Shown: positions 17,314 to 25,961, counted from the stretch's first letter. The stretch: DNA of 35,563 nt from Roseococcus sp. (GCF_019747315.1 NZ_JAIEQY010000157.1:1-35563); one strand, 5' to 3'. The notes: generated by a model not told the origin, from the sequence alone. Numbers and translations are program-made.

Positions 17314-17952
17314 TCAGGGCTCAGCGGGCCACCAGCCCGAGGCGTCCCGACGCAACCGCGGCGTTTCACAGACGCTGACCACCGGGATGTCGGAAGGCCA
17401 GGCCGCGGCCCAGGCGCGGGTCTGGATCATCGCCACGCAGAGCGCCACGGGCCGGATTCCCGCCGCCTCCAGCAGCGCCAGCCCCGCCAGCGCCGAGGAG
17501 CCGGTCGAGATCACGTCATCCACCAGCAGCACCCGCCGCCCCTGGAGGCGCGGCAGCATGCGCGGATCCAGCCAGAGGCGCCGCTCCGCCGTGGTGGTGA
17601 TGGAGCGCATCGGAACGCTCAGCCGCTCCTCATACCAGAGCTTGCGCGAATAGCCGGCGGCGACCCAGTTCGGGTGTCCCAGCCGCTCGGCCAGCAGCGG
17701 CGCGAAGACATGGCCGAGGGTGGGCAGGCCCAGCACCATCTCGGCGCCGAGCGGGCGGGCTGCCGCCTCCATCCAGCCGGTGAGCGCATGAATCACGGGA
17801 AAGCTCGCCTGGGTCGCGATCAGCCCGGCCACGCCGATGGGGCGGATGGGCAGGTGCAGGAAGCGCCCATCGGGCATGCGCGCGGGGTAGCGCGCGCCGA
17901 AGGGCGGGCCGGGATCGGGTTGCGCGTCGAAGCTCTGCCAGGGGTCGGTCAC
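17314..17952 (-). CDS. Type I phosphoribosyltransferase
   Basis: A 212-residue PRTase-fold protein. The PRPP-binding loop RVLLVDDVISTGSSALAG carries the two adjacent aspartates and the ISTG phosphate loop. The hood region KLWYEERLSVPMRSITT and the VLGLPTLGHVFAPLLAERLG segment suggest relation to adenine or orotate phosphoribosyltransferases. The exact base is unknown; such single PRTases in alphaproteobacteria may serve purine or pyrimidine salvage. The GTG start (MTDPWQSFDA) is chosen because GGAGGG lies about 8 bases upstream; the longer upstream frame is low-complexity. Confidence 0.85.
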   Translation of the reverse strand: MTDPWQSFDAQPDPGPPFGARYPARMPDGRFLHLPIRPIGVAGLIATQASFPVIHALTGWMEAAARPLGAEMVLGLPTLGHVFAPLLAERLGHPNWVAAGYSRKLWYEERLSVPMRSITTTAERRLWLDPRMLPRLQGRRVLLVDDVISTGSSALAGLALLEAAGIRPVALCVAMIQTRAWAAAWPSDIPVVSVCETPRLRRDASGWWPAEP

Positions 17953-18061
17953 GCTCAAATCCCTCCCATGCGCCGCGCCCCACGTCAAAGCGACGGGGCG
18001 CTGGCGCTTGACGCCCCGCGCCATGCAGCCGATGTGACGGCGAAAGCCCCGGGAGACCGCC

Positions 18062-19015
18062 ATGACCCTGCCCCGCCGCCTTGCCCTCAGCCTTCCCGCC
18101 CTGGCCCTGCCCGTGCTTGCCCGTGCGCAGCAGGCGCGCCCGATCCGCATTGTCGTCCCCTTCGCGGCCGGCGGCGCGGCGGACAGCGCCACGCGCAGCA
18201 TCACCCCCCGCCTGGGCGAGCGCCTCGGCATCTCCATCGTGGTCGAGAACCGCACCGGCGCCGGCGGCTCGGTCGGCGGGGGCGAGGTGGCGCGCAGCGC
18301 GGCCGATGGCACCACGCTGCTGATGGATGCCTCCAGCCACATCGTGAACCCGAGCTTGCTGCGCGGCCTGCCCTTCGACTACGCCACGGCCTTCACGCCG
18401 ATCTCGCTGGTCTGCACCTTCCCACAGGTGCTGGCCGTCAAGGCCGACCTGCCCGCCCGCAACCTGGCCGAGTTCATCGCCCTGGCCCGCCGCCAGCCGC
18501 TCAATATCGGCACCCAGGGCAATGCGACGGCCGGGCATCTGGGCCTGGCACAGCTCAACCGCGCGGCGGGCATCGAGACGACGCATATCCCCTATCGCGG
18601 CGGCGCGGATGCGGCGCGGGACCTGGCGGCGGGGACGCTGGATGGCTGCTTCATCACCATGCTGTCCGCCGGGCCCATCGTGGACAGTGGCCGGGCGCGC
18701 TTCATCGCCGTCTCGGCCGGCCAGCGCGTGCCGCTGCGCCCGGATATCCCGACCTTCGCCGAGCTGGGGACGCCGGGCATCGAGCTCAGCGAATGGGCGG
18801 CGCTTTTCGCCCCGGCCGGCACGCCGGCCGCGCCCATTGCCGCGGTCCATGCCGCGCTCGTCGCGACGCTCGCCGAGGCGCCGGTCCAGGCGCGCCTGGC
18901 CCAGTTGGCCGCCGTGCCCGTGGGCAATACCCCCGAGGAATTCGCCCGCTTCGTCACCCAGGGCCGCGCTTCCATGGCCGAGTTGGTGCGCGTGGCGAAT
19001 ATCCGCATTGAATAG
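18062..19015 (+). CDS. Bug-family tripartite tricarboxylate transporter substrate-binding protein
   Basis: A periplasmic solute receptor of 317 residues with a signal peptide (MTLPRRLALSLPALALPVLARA). Family features are PIRIVVPFAAGGAADSATR, where the early PF..GG.AD loop contacts carboxylate ligands; VVENRTGAGGSVGG; the GTQGNATAGHLG pocket segment; and HIPYRGGADAARDL. The start follows GGGAGACCGCC. No tctA or tctB membrane genes are nearby, so it is one of the orphan receptors common in this and related lineages. It overlaps the next ORF by eight bases. The ligand is unknown. Confidence 0.92.
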   Translation: MTLPRRLALSLPALALPVLARAQQARPIRIVVPFAAGGAADSATRSITPRLGERLGISIVVENRTGAGGSVGGGEVARSAADGTTLLMDASSHIVNPSLLRGLPFDYATAFTPISLVCTFPQVLAVKADLPARNLAEFIALARRQPLNIGTQGNATAGHLGLAQLNRAAGIETTHIPYRGGADAARDLAAGTLDGCFITMLSAGPIVDSGRARFIAVSAGQRVPLRPDIPTFAELGTPGIELSEWAALFAPAGTPAAPIAAVHAALVATLAEAPVQARLAQLAAVPVGNTPEEFARFVTQGRASMAELVRVANIRIE

Positions 19016-19433
19016 GCGCGCCCTGCTGGCGCTGGGCCTCCTCGCTCCCGTCACAGCCTGGGCCCAGGCGCCTGAGGTGCTGGAGCTCGCCGGGCAGCCC
19101 GTGCTCGAACTTGCCCGCCACCCCACGGTCGGGCCGCGGCTGCGCTCCATGTCGGCCGGGCGGCAGCGCATCGTCAGCGATGCGCTGCGAGGCGCCGGCC
19201 CCCCGCTGGCCATCACCGATGGCCATTGGGTGCATGGCTATGGCGTGACGGAGCAGGCACGGGTCTTCCTCGCCTTCGACACGAACACCGAATCCGTGGT
19301 GATCCTGCTGCTGGAGGAGGGGCGCCCTTCCCTCTTCATTCCGCCGCGCGTGGCCCCCTGGCCGGCCGCGCTGCGACCCGCCGTGCGGGAATTCGCGCCC
19401 GAGATGGCGGCGGTGATGCGCTTCACCGGCTGA
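19008..19433 (+). CDS. Small secreted protein of unknown function
   Basis: A 141-residue ORF starting with TTG at 19008, overlapping the end of the Bug gene by eight bases. From this start it has a neat signal peptide, NRRALLALGLLAPVTAWAQA, with a twin-arginine-like NRR and AxA cleavage. The mature part is soluble, with HWVHGYGVTEQARVFLAFDT and VVILLLEEGRPSLFIPP strands. I do not recognise a family. The frame is open much further upstream, but that part lies inside the Bug gene and is a shadow. The 3' end overlaps the convergent sigma-factor gene by 11 bases. Confidence 0.65.
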   Translation: MNRRALLALGLLAPVTAWAQAPEVLELAGQPVLELARHPTVGPRLRSMSAGRQRIVSDALRGAGPPLAITDGHWVHGYGVTEQARVFLAFDTNTESVVILLLEEGRPSLFIPPRVAPWPAALRPAVREFAPEMAAVMRFTG

Positions 19434-20595
19434 GGAGCCAGGCCCGCACTGCCGGATCCTCGGTCAGCCCCGCCGCCCGGCGCGCCGCCTCCCGCGCGGC
19501 ATCCGCCGCGCCCAGCAGGGCCAGCACATGCGCCCGCGTGGCCCACCAGGGCTGGTAGCCAGGGAGCGGCCCGGCCATGGCGTCCAGCTCCCGCAGCGCC
19601 GCATGCGGCTGCCCGGCATCGGCCATCGCCGCCGCACGGGCCACCAGCACGCCGGCGGTGGGCGAAAGCCGCGCCAGCAGGTCATACAGCGCCAGCAGGG
19701 CGGGCGCGCGATCCGCGCCGGTGAGCCGCGACTCGACATGCACCGACTGGATCGCCGCCTCGATCTGGAAGCGCCCCAGCGTCGCGGTCTGCGCCGCCTC
19801 GCGCAGCAGGGCCTCCGCCTCGGCGACCATGGGACGGGACCAGAGAAGGGGGTCCTGCGCCGAAAGCGGCACGAAGCGCCCCGCCGCATCACGCCGGGCG
19901 GGGCGCCGTGCCTCGGCATGAAGCATGAGGGCGAGCAACCCCTTGGGCTCGGGCGCCTCGGGCAGCAGGGCCACCAGCAGGCGCGCCAGCCAGATCGCCT
20001 CCGCCGCCAGGCCGTGGCCGGCTTCCCCATCGGCCAGCAAATCAGCCCAGCCGGTGCCATGGGCGGCGTAGATCGCATTCATCACCGCTTCCAGCCGGGG
20101 CGGCAATTCCGCGGCGCCAGGCAGTTCAAAGCCGATCCCGGCATCGCGAATCCGCGTCTTGGCGCGGACCAGCCGTTGCGACATGGCAGCGGGTGAGGTC
20201 AGGAAGCAGGGGGCGATGCGCACCGCATCGAGCCCCAAAACAGTTTGCAGCATCAGCGGCGCCTGCGCCCCGGGCGCGATCGCCGGATGGGCACAGACCA
20301 TGAGCAATTGCAGGCGCCGATCTGGGATCTCCGCCCTCTCTGCCCCCTCCTCCAGCATGAGGCGCAGCGTAGGCTCGGCCGCCGCGCGCACCTGGGCATG
20401 CCGATACGCGTGGCCATGCTGCCGGCGGGCGGCGGTGAGCAGCCACGCGACCGGATTCTCCGGCACGCCCGTCTCCGGCCAGCGGCGCAGCGCCGCCTGG
20501 AAGGCCTCTGCGAGAGCGTCTTCGGCGGCCGGCACATCGCGGGTCCGGGCAGCGAGGATAGCGACCAGCCTTCCATAGGCCTGTCGGGCCGCCAT
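19423..20595 (-). CDS. ECF42-type RNA polymerase sigma factor with C-terminal helical (TPR-like) domain
   Basis: About 390 residues: sigma region 2 (AARQAYGRLVAILAARTRDVPAAEDALAEAF, then WPETGVPENPVAWLLTAAR), sigma region 4 (PDRRLQLLMVCAHPAIAPGAQ and SPAAMSQRLVRAKTRIRDAG), and a long C-terminal helical domain ending DPAVRAWLLSR. This layout, with a neighbouring YCII/DGPF gene, defines the ECF42 group. The usual NRAIDRLRR stretch after region 2.2 is replaced by RRQHGHAYRHAQ, so promoter contacts may differ. No anti-sigma factor is present, as usual for ECF42. The start MAARQAYG is preferred, as longer frames translate repeat DNA. Confidence 0.88.
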   Translation of the reverse strand: MAARQAYGRLVAILAARTRDVPAAEDALAEAFQAALRRWPETGVPENPVAWLLTAARRQHGHAYRHAQVRAAAEPTLRLMLEEGAERAEIPDRRLQLLMVCAHPAIAPGAQAPLMLQTVLGLDAVRIAPCFLTSPAAMSQRLVRAKTRIRDAGIGFELPGAAELPPRLEAVMNAIYAAHGTGWADLLADGEAGHGLAAEAIWLARLLVALLPEAPEPKGLLALMLHAEARRPARRDAAGRFVPLSAQDPLLWSRPMVAEAEALLREAAQTATLGRFQIEAAIQSVHVESRLTGADRAPALLALYDLLARLSPTAGVLVARAAAMADAGQPHAALRELDAMAGPLPGYQPWWATRAHVLALLGAADAAREAARRAAGLTEDPAVRAWLLSR

Positions 20596-20605
20596 TTCCG
20601 CCGCT

Positions 20606-20658
20606 GCCGCCGGAGAGAGAAAATGGCCTCCGGCGGCCGGGGCCAATGGGCCCCGGCC
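20606..20658. repeat. GC-rich palindromic repeat between the YCII and sigma-factor genes
   Basis: GCCTCCGGCGGCCGGGGCC (20626-20644) matches the arms at 6012-6030 and 6083-6101 except for one base. It folds with its flanks two ways: GGCCGGGGCC (20635-20644) with GGCCCCGGCC (20649-20658), or GCCGCCGGAG (20606-20615) with CTCCGGCGGC (20628-20637). On the minus strand a TTTT follows (20620-20623), so it could be an attenuator between the paired genes. Confidence 0.65.
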
Positions 20659-20678
20659 CCCATTCGTGGGCTTCGGCC

Positions 20679-21041
20679 TCACGCCTCGGCGGGGGGCGGG
20701 AGGACGGGGCGGATTTCGACGGCGCCCGCCGTCGCTGCGGGGCTGCGCGCGGCCCATTCCAGGGCGGTGTCCAGGTCCGGCACCTCGATGGCGATAAAGC
20801 CACCGAGTTGCTCCTTGCTGTCCACATAGGGGCCGTCCTGGACGTGGCGCTGGCCATCACGCAGGCGGAGCGTGGTGGCGAGGCTGACCGGCTCAAGCCC
20901 ATGGCCGCCTGTCATGACCCCCGCCTCGCGCAGAGCGCTGACATAGCCACTCCAGGCGCCCCAATAGGCCGAAGCCTGGGCGGGATTGTTGCGCCTTTCG
21001 ATCTCGCTGGCCGGTTCGGCGAAAAGCATCACGTATTGCAT
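20679..21041 (-). CDS. YCII-related (DGPF) domain protein
   Basis: A 120-residue alpha-beta barrel protein of the YCII/DGPF family, starting MQYVMLFAEPASE, with GHGLEPVSLATTLRLRDG, the signature DGPYVDSKEQLGGF, and a closing EIRPVLP strand. Such proteins are almost always encoded beside ECF42 sigma factors, as here (83 bases upstream, same strand). Their biochemical role is unknown; a partner or signal for the sigma factor is a reasonable guess. The ATG is preceded by GGAG at 7 bases, which rules against an upstream TTG at 21062. Confidence 0.93.
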   Translation of the reverse strand: MQYVMLFAEPASEIERRNNPAQASAYWGAWSGYVSALREAGVMTGGHGLEPVSLATTLRLRDGQRHVQDGPYVDSKEQLGGFIAIEVPDLDTALEWAARSPAATAGAVEIRPVLPPPAEA

Positions 21042-21117
21042 GGCAGTCTCCACGGTGATCAAGGGATCATCCCCTCACCGCCATGAGCCGCGCCATGGTT
21101 TGTTTTCGACAGCGCCT

Positions 21118-21153
21118 CAAAAGAAAAGGGGCGAGAGGTCCCCCTCTCGCCCC
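21118..21153 (-). terminator. Intrinsic terminator after rplQ
   Basis: On the minus strand an 11-bp perfect GC-rich stem (21143-21153 with 21128-21138, loop of 4) is followed at once by TTTTCTTTTG. It lies 28 bases past the rplQ stop and ends the ribosomal protein supercluster. Confidence 0.88.
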
Positions 21154-21180
21154 TGTTCGGGAGAAGCTGGGAAGGCTGGC

Positions 21181-21603
21181 TTACGCCGCCTCCTGCTCCT
21201 CGGCCACTTCCGGCTTCGGGCCGCTGTCCAGGCCCTTGGCCGAAACATCGCGGTCCACCAACTCGATCACGGCCATGGCGGCGGCATCGCCGTAGCGGAA
21301 GCCGGCCTTCAGCACGCGGCAATAGCCGCCCTGGCGGTCCTTGTAGCGCTCGGCGATCGTCGTGAAGAGCTTCTCGACCACGGCGTCATCCATGATGACC
21401 GCATAGGCCTGACGGCGCGCATGCAGCCCACCACGCTTGGCGAGGGTGATGATGCGCTCGACATAGGGGCGCAGCTCCTTCGCCTTGGGCAGCGTGGTCG
21501 TGATCTGCTCGTGCTTCAGCAGGCTGGTCGCCATGTTGCGGAACATGGCCGCCCGATGGGTCGAGGTGACGTTCAGCTTCCGATTGGCCATACCGTGACG
21601 CAT
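21181..21603 (-). CDS. rplQ: 50S ribosomal protein L17
   Basis: L17 binds 23S rRNA near the tunnel exit. The 140-residue product starts [20 protein letters not shown] and continues [23 protein letters not shown], the family signature. The C-terminus has an acidic Ala/Glu tail (from about [11 protein letters not shown]) beyond the E. coli length. A gap of 183 bases separates it from rpoA and contains an 8-bp hairpin (21683-21690 with 21694-21701) without T-run, so read-through from rpoA is expected. It is the last gene of the cluster. Confidence 0.97.
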   Translation of the reverse strand: MRHGMANRKLNVTSTHRAAMFRNMATSLLKHEQITTTLPKAKELRPYVERIITLAKRGGLHARRQAYAVIMDDAVVEKLFTTIAERYKDRQGGYCRVLKAGFRYGDAAAMAVIELVDRDVSAKGLDSGPKPEVAEEQEAA

Positions 21604-21786
21604 AACAAGTCTCCATCAGCGGCCTCGGCCGCGAACCTACCAACAAAACCACGGGCGAGGACGCAGCCCCCACCCCGAGCATCCGGCCGCAACGCGGCCG
21701 GCGCCGCCCAACTGCCTCAACCACCAGCGCGACCGTCGCGCGGCGAAGCCAAGCGCGCGGAGCGCGCGCCCGGCGCCTGAGGGCGG

Positions 21787-22803
21787 TTAGAACGGCTCTT
21801 CGATCTTCTTCGCCAGGTCCTCGATGTTCTCCGGCGGCCAGCCGATGATCGGCATGCCCAGCGAGAGGCCCATGGAGGCCAGCACTTCCTTGATCTCGTT
21901 CAGCGACTTGCGGCCGAAATTCGGCGTCCGCAGCATTTCCTGCTCGGACTTCTGCACCAGGTCGCCGATATAGACGATGTTGTCGCTCTTCAGGCAGTTG
22001 GCCGAGCGGACAGACAGCTCCAGCTCGTCCACCTTGCGCAGCAGGTTGCGGTTGAAGGGGAGGTCGTCCTCCACCTCGTCGCGCATCTTCTCGCGCGGCT
22101 CCTCGAAGGTGACGAAGAGCGAGAGCTGGTCCTGCAGGATGCGGGCGGCGAGCGCCACGGCGTCCTCAGGCACGATGGTGCCATTGGTCTCGAGCGAAAG
22201 CACCAGGCGGTCATAATCGGTCACCTGACCCACGCGGGTCGGCTCGACGCGGTAGGAGACCTTGCGGACCGGCGAATAGATCGCGTCCACCGGGATCATG
22301 CCGATCGGCGCATCCTCGGCGCGGTTCATCGAGGCCGGCACATAGCCGCGGCCGACCTGGACGGTCAGCTCCATGGAGAGCTTCGCGCCATCATCCAGCG
22401 TGCAGATCACCAGTTCCGGATTCGCGATCTCGATATCGCCCGTGGTCTGGATCATCGCGGCGGTGACTTCGCCGGGGCCGGTGGCCGTCAGCATCAGGCG
22501 CTTCGTGGTCTCGCCATGATAGCGAATGGCCAGCTGCTTCAGGTTCAGGATGATGTCGGTCACATCCTCCCGCGCGCCGGTCAGGCTGCTGAATTCATGC
22601 AGCACGCCGTCAATCTTCACGCCTGTGACGGCAGCCCCTTGCAGCGAGGAGAGCAGGATGCGGCGCAGCGCATTGCCCAGGGTCTGCCCGAAGCCACGCT
22701 CCAGCGGCTCGGCGACCAGGGTGGCCTGGCGCAGATCGGTGCTGCCCGACTCGACCTGGAGCTTCTCAGGCTTGATCAGGGATTGCCAGTTGCGTTCGAG
22801 CAA
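21787..22803 (-). CDS. rpoA: RNA polymerase alpha subunit
   Basis: Alpha nucleates RNA polymerase assembly and contacts UP elements and activators. The 338-residue protein has the N-terminal dimerisation domain (to about 235), with [25 protein letters not shown], and the C-terminal domain with [27 protein letters not shown]. The start is a TTG ([12 protein letters not shown]), supported by AGGAGA (22811-22816) seven bases upstream and by the family N-terminus; no ATG fits. A terminator-like hairpin upstream suggests separate control from rpsM-rpsK. Confidence 0.97.
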   Translation of the reverse strand: MLERNWQSLIKPEKLQVESGSTDLRQATLVAEPLERGFGQTLGNALRRILLSSLQGAAVTGVKIDGVLHEFSSLTGAREDVTDIILNLKQLAIRYHGETTKRLMLTATGPGEVTAAMIQTTGDIEIANPELVICTLDDGAKLSMELTVQVGRGYVPASMNRAEDAPIGMIPVDAIYSPVRKVSYRVEPTRVGQVTDYDRLVLSLETNGTIVPEDAVALAARILQDQLSLFVTFEEPREKMRDEVEDDLPFNRNLLRKVDELELSVRSANCLKSDNIVYIGDLVQKSEQEMLRTPNFGRKSLNEIKEVLASMGLSLGMPIIGWPPENIEDLAKKIEEPF

Positions 22804-22872
22804 GGGTGTCTCTCCTAGAGCAGATCAGGCCCCGGCTAGACGCGCCGGAGGGGATGAGGATGCTCGCAAAAC

Positions 22873-22912
22873 CAAAAATCCGCGGGCGCTGCCATTGCCG
22901 GCGCGCCCGCGG
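22873..22912 (-). terminator. Intrinsic terminator-like hairpin between rpsK and rpoA
   Basis: On the minus strand CCGCGGGCGC (22912-22903) pairs perfectly with GCGCCCGCGG (22889-22880), followed by ATTTTTGG. It lies 17 bases past the rpsK stop. It has all marks of rho-independent termination, so it may end or partly attenuate the upstream ribosomal transcript before rpoA. Confidence 0.75.
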
Positions 22913-22928
22913 TCTCATTGCGCGAAAG

Positions 22929-23324
22929 TCAGACGCGCCGGCGCTTGCGCGGGCGGCAGCCATTGTGCGGGATGGGCGTCACGTCGCGGATGGCGGTCAC
23001 GTGGAAGCCCACGGACTGCAGCGCGCGCAGCGCCGACTCGCGGCCCGAACCGGGGCCCGAGACCATCACTTCAACAGTCTCCATGCCATGCTCGCGGGCC
23101 TTCATGCCAGCATCCTCGGCGGCCATCTGGGCGGCGTAGGGCGTGCTCTTGCGGCTGCCCTTGAAGCCCTTGGCGCCGGAGGATGACCAGGCGATGGAAT
23201 TGCCCTGCGCATCCGTGATGGTCACGATGGTGTTGTTGAAGGTCGCGAGAACATGCGCCACGCCGGAGCTGATGTTCTTGCGCTCTTTCTTCTTCGGGCG
23301 GGAGCCGCCGGGGGTGCGGGCCAT
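22929..23324 (-). CDS. rpsK: 30S ribosomal protein S11
   Basis: S11 lines the 30S platform and mRNA exit. The product is 131 residues, with [62 protein letters not shown] and the closing [18 protein letters not shown], all canonical. It starts one base after the rpsM stop and is probably translationally coupled to it. rpsD does not follow, which is normal for alphaproteobacteria. Confidence 0.98.
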   Translation of the reverse strand: MARTPGGSRPKKKERKNISSGVAHVLATFNNTIVTITDAQGNSIAWSSSGAKGFKGSRKSTPYAAQMAAEDAGMKAREHGMETVEVMVSGPGSGRESALRALQSVGFHVTAIRDVTPIPHNGCRPRKRRRV

Positions 23325-23325
23325 C

Positions 23326-23703
23326 TTACTTCGTCACCTTCTTCTTGCCGGCAATGGCCACGGCCTTGCCCTTGCGCGTGCGCGCATTCGTATGCGTCCG
23401 CTGACCGCGAACCGGCAGGCCACGGCGATGCCGCAGGCCGCGATAGCAGGCCATGTCCATGAGGCGCTTGATGTTCATCGCAACTTCACGCCGGAGGTCA
23501 CCCTCCACGCGGTAGTCACGGTCGATCACCTCGCGCAGCTTCACGATCTCTTCGTCGGTCAGCTGGTTCACGCGGCGCTCGGCCGGAATCCCCACCTGCT
23601 CGCAGATCGTCACAGCGTTCTGCGGGCCAATGCCGTAGATATAGCGCAGGGAGATCACCACGCGCTTGTTGGTGGGGATGTTCACGCCAGCGATACGCGC
23701 CAC
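23326..23703 (-). CDS. rpsM: 30S ribosomal protein S13
   Basis: S13 in the 30S head forms bridges to the 50S subunit and contacts P-site tRNA. The 125-residue protein starts with GTG as [19 protein letters not shown] (23711-23715) lies seven bases before this GTG; an in-frame TTG at 23709 is too close to it. Other marks are LRYIYGIG, the helix-turn region, and [20 protein letters not shown] near the C-terminus. It follows adk after 188 bases that hold a promoter candidate. rpmJ, which often precedes rpsM, is absent here. Confidence 0.97.
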   Translation of the reverse strand: MARIAGVNIPTNKRVVISLRYIYGIGPQNAVTICEQVGIPAERRVNQLTDEEIVKLREVIDRDYRVEGDLRREVAMNIKRLMDMACYRGLRHRRGLPVRGQRTHTNARTRKGKAVAIAGKKKVTK

Positions 23704-23866
23704 GTTCAAGCTCCTGTGCCCCCCGAGAGGGGCCGTCCAATGGTTACCGCGGTTCCGGAAGACCGGCCTTACGGCGAAAATTTTTCACTCAGCCGTGCCG
23801 CGAAAGCCAAAGCCGAACGCGGCCGAAGGCTGCCTCTGCGACACGCCACGCCCGTGAGAGGCGCGG

Positions 23867-23895
23867 AGATAGAACCAAGACTTGCCTGCCGTCAA
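23867..23895 (-). promoter_or_regulatory. Candidate promoter upstream of rpsM
   Basis: On the minus strand TTGACG (23890-23895) and CTATCT (23867-23872) are 17 bases apart. The -35 box overlaps the adk stop codon. This would give an rpsM leader of roughly 155 bases, long enough for regulatory RNA structure. The sequence match is good; activity is inferred. Confidence 0.5.
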
Positions 23896-24545
23896 GACGC
23901 GGGGGCAAGAATCCTTGTCAAAGCGACGGTCACCTCGGACATGTCCGCCATGCCATCCACGCTGCGCAGCTTGCCCTGCGCCGCGTAATAGGGAAGCAGC
24001 GGCGCCGTCTGGCTGTGATAGGCCGCCAGCCGCGCCCCCACCGTCTCGGCCTTGTCGTCGGCGCGGCGGGTGAATTCGGTGCTGGCGCACACGTCGCAGG
24101 TGCCGGCCAGCTTGGGCTGCTTGAAATGGTCGTGATAGCCCTCGCCGCACTTGGCGCAGGTGAAGCGGCCCGAGATGCGGTCCACCAGGGCCGCGTCATC
24201 CACCTTCAGCTCGATCACATGGTCCAGCACCATGCCATTCTCGCGCAGCATCTCGTCCAGCGCGGCCGCCTGGGGGGCGGTGCGCGGGAAGCCGTCCAGA
24301 ATGAAGCCCTTGGCAGCATCCGGCTGCTTCACACGGGAGGCGATCATGGCCGTGATGATGGAATCCGGCACCAAGGCGCCGCGCTCCATGATGGCCTTGG
24401 CCTCCAGCCCGATGGCCGAGCCGGACTTCACCTCGGCGCGCAGCATGTCACCCGTCGAAACCTGCACCAGGCCGAAGCGCTGTTCCAGGATCTTCGCCTG
24501 GGTGCCCTTGCCGGCGCCCGGGGGGCCAAGAAGAATCAGGTTCAT
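23892..24545 (-). CDS. adk: Adenylate kinase, zinc-containing lid
   Basis: Adk interconverts ATP + AMP and 2 ADP. The 217-residue protein has the P-loop GPPGAGKGTQ (8-17), the STGDMLRAEV AMP site, FILDGFPRT, and a long-form lid. The lid holds four cysteines (C130, C133, C150, C153) in CxxC pairs, a zinc site found in many but not all bacterial long-form Adks. The start is the second ATG (MNLILLGPPG), because GGGAG lies six bases before it and directly abuts the first ATG. It follows secY, a classic order. Confidence 0.97.
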   Translation of the reverse strand: MNLILLGPPGAGKGTQAKILEQRFGLVQVSTGDMLRAEVKSGSAIGLEAKAIMERGALVPDSIITAMIASRVKQPDAAKGFILDGFPRTAPQAAALDEMLRENGMVLDHVIELKVDDAALVDRISGRFTCAKCGEGYHDHFKQPKLAGTCDVCASTEFTRRADDKAETVGARLAAYHSQTAPLLPYYAAQGKLRSVDGMADMSEVTVALTRILAPAS

Positions 24546-24555
24546 CGTCATCTCC

Positions 24556-25911
24556 CTAGCGCGGCCTTGGGCCGCGTCCGCCCAGGCGGGCTTTCTTGAT
24601 CAGGCCTTCATACTGGTGGGCGAAGAGATGCGACTGCACCTGCGCCACAGTGTCCATCGTCACCGTCACGATGATCAGCAGCGAGGTGCCACCGAAATAG
24701 AAAGGTACGCCGTAATTCGAAATGAGGATCTCGGGGATAATGCAGACGATGCAAAGGTAGATCGCCCCCACCACCGTCAGCCGCGTCAACACCCGGTCCA
24801 GGTAGTCCGAGGTGTGCTGCCCCGGCCGGATGCCCGGCACGAAGCCGCCATACTTCTTGAGGTTGTCTGCGGTCTCCGTGGGGTTGAAGACCACGGCCGT
24901 GTAGAAGAAGGCGAAGAAGACGATCAGCGCCATGTACAGCCCCATATAAAGGGGTTGCCCATGGGCCAGCATGTTCGCCATGCTTTGCAGCCAGGTATCC
25001 GCCGTACGGTCCGTGCTGAAGCCGGCGATGGTGGCCGGCAACAGCAGCAGCGACGAGGCGAAGATCGGTGGGATCACGCCCGCCGTGTTCAGCTTGAGCG
25101 GGAGATGCGTGTTCTCGCCGCCGAACATGCGGTTGCCGACCTGGCGCTTGGGATATTGCACCGGGATGCGCCGCTGCGCCCGCTCGACGAAGACGACCAG
25201 GAAGATCGTCCCCAGCGCCGCCAGCAGGAAGAAGATGATGAAGAAGGTGGAGAGCGCGCCGGTCCGTCCCAGCTCCAGCGTGGAGATCAGCGCCGAGGGC
25301 AGGTTCGCCACGATCCCCGCGAAGATGATGAGCGAGATGCCGTTGCCCACGCCGCGGGCGGTGATCTGCTCACCCAGCCACATCAGGAACATGGTGCCGC
25401 CGACCAGCGTGATCACGCAGGAGATGCGGAAGGCCAGCCCGGGATCCGCCACGGCGGAGCCCATCGTGCCTCTGATCCCCTCCAGCCCCACCGATATTCC
25501 ATAGGCCTGGAAGATCGCGATCACCAGCGTCAGGTAGCGCGTATACTGGTTGAGCTTCTTGCGACCGCTCTCGCCCTCTTTTTTCAGGGCTTCCCAGGAG
25601 GGAATCGCCGCCGTCATCAGCTGGACGATGATCGAGGCCGAAATATAAGGCATGATGTTCAGGGCGAAAACGGTCATGCGCCCCAGCGCACCACCGGTGA
25701 ACATGTCGAACATGCCCAGGATGCCGCCGCCATGCTGGCGCAGCATCTCACCCATCACCGCCGCATCCACGCCCGGCACCGGCACATAGGTGCCGATACG
25801 ATAGACGATGAGCGCGCCGAGCGTGAACCAGATGCGGTTCTTCAGCTCGGTCGCCTTCGAAAGAACGCCGAAATTCAGGCTGTTCGCGAGCTGATCGGTG
25901 GCTGACGCCAT
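24556..25911 (-). CDS. secY: Preprotein translocase subunit SecY
   Basis: SecY is the channel of the Sec translocon. The 451-residue protein has ten membrane helices. The first plug-side part reads TELKNRIWFTLGALIVYRIGTYVPVPGVD; LMTAAIPSWEALKKEGESGRKK forms the first cytoplasmic loops, and the ribosome-contact loops include ERAQRRIPVQYPKRQVG and KKYGGFVPGIRPGQHTSDYLD. It lies 50 bases after rplO and 10 before adk, the standard end of the spc gene order. Confidence 0.98.
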   Translation of the reverse strand: MASATDQLANSLNFGVLSKATELKNRIWFTLGALIVYRIGTYVPVPGVDAAVMGEMLRQHGGGILGMFDMFTGGALGRMTVFALNIMPYISASIIVQLMTAAIPSWEALKKEGESGRKKLNQYTRYLTLVIAIFQAYGISVGLEGIRGTMGSAVADPGLAFRISCVITLVGGTMFLMWLGEQITARGVGNGISLIIFAGIVANLPSALISTLELGRTGALSTFFIIFFLLAALGTIFLVVFVERAQRRIPVQYPKRQVGNRMFGGENTHLPLKLNTAGVIPPIFASSLLLLPATIAGFSTDRTADTWLQSMANMLAHGQPLYMGLYMALIVFFAFFYTAVVFNPTETADNLKKYGGFVPGIRPGQHTSDYLDRVLTRLTVVGAIYLCIVCIIPEILISNYGVPFYFGGTSLLIIVTVTMDTVAQVQSHLFAHQYEGLIKKARLGGRGPRPR

Positions 25912-25961
25912 GCCCTAAACCTCCTGATTCTTGTACAAATCGTCAGCGAGTAAGCGTCGGA

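Noticed and set aside
24151-25905. 584-codon plus-strand open frame opposite secY and adk
   Set aside because: Same mirror-frame pattern; secY and adk are certain.
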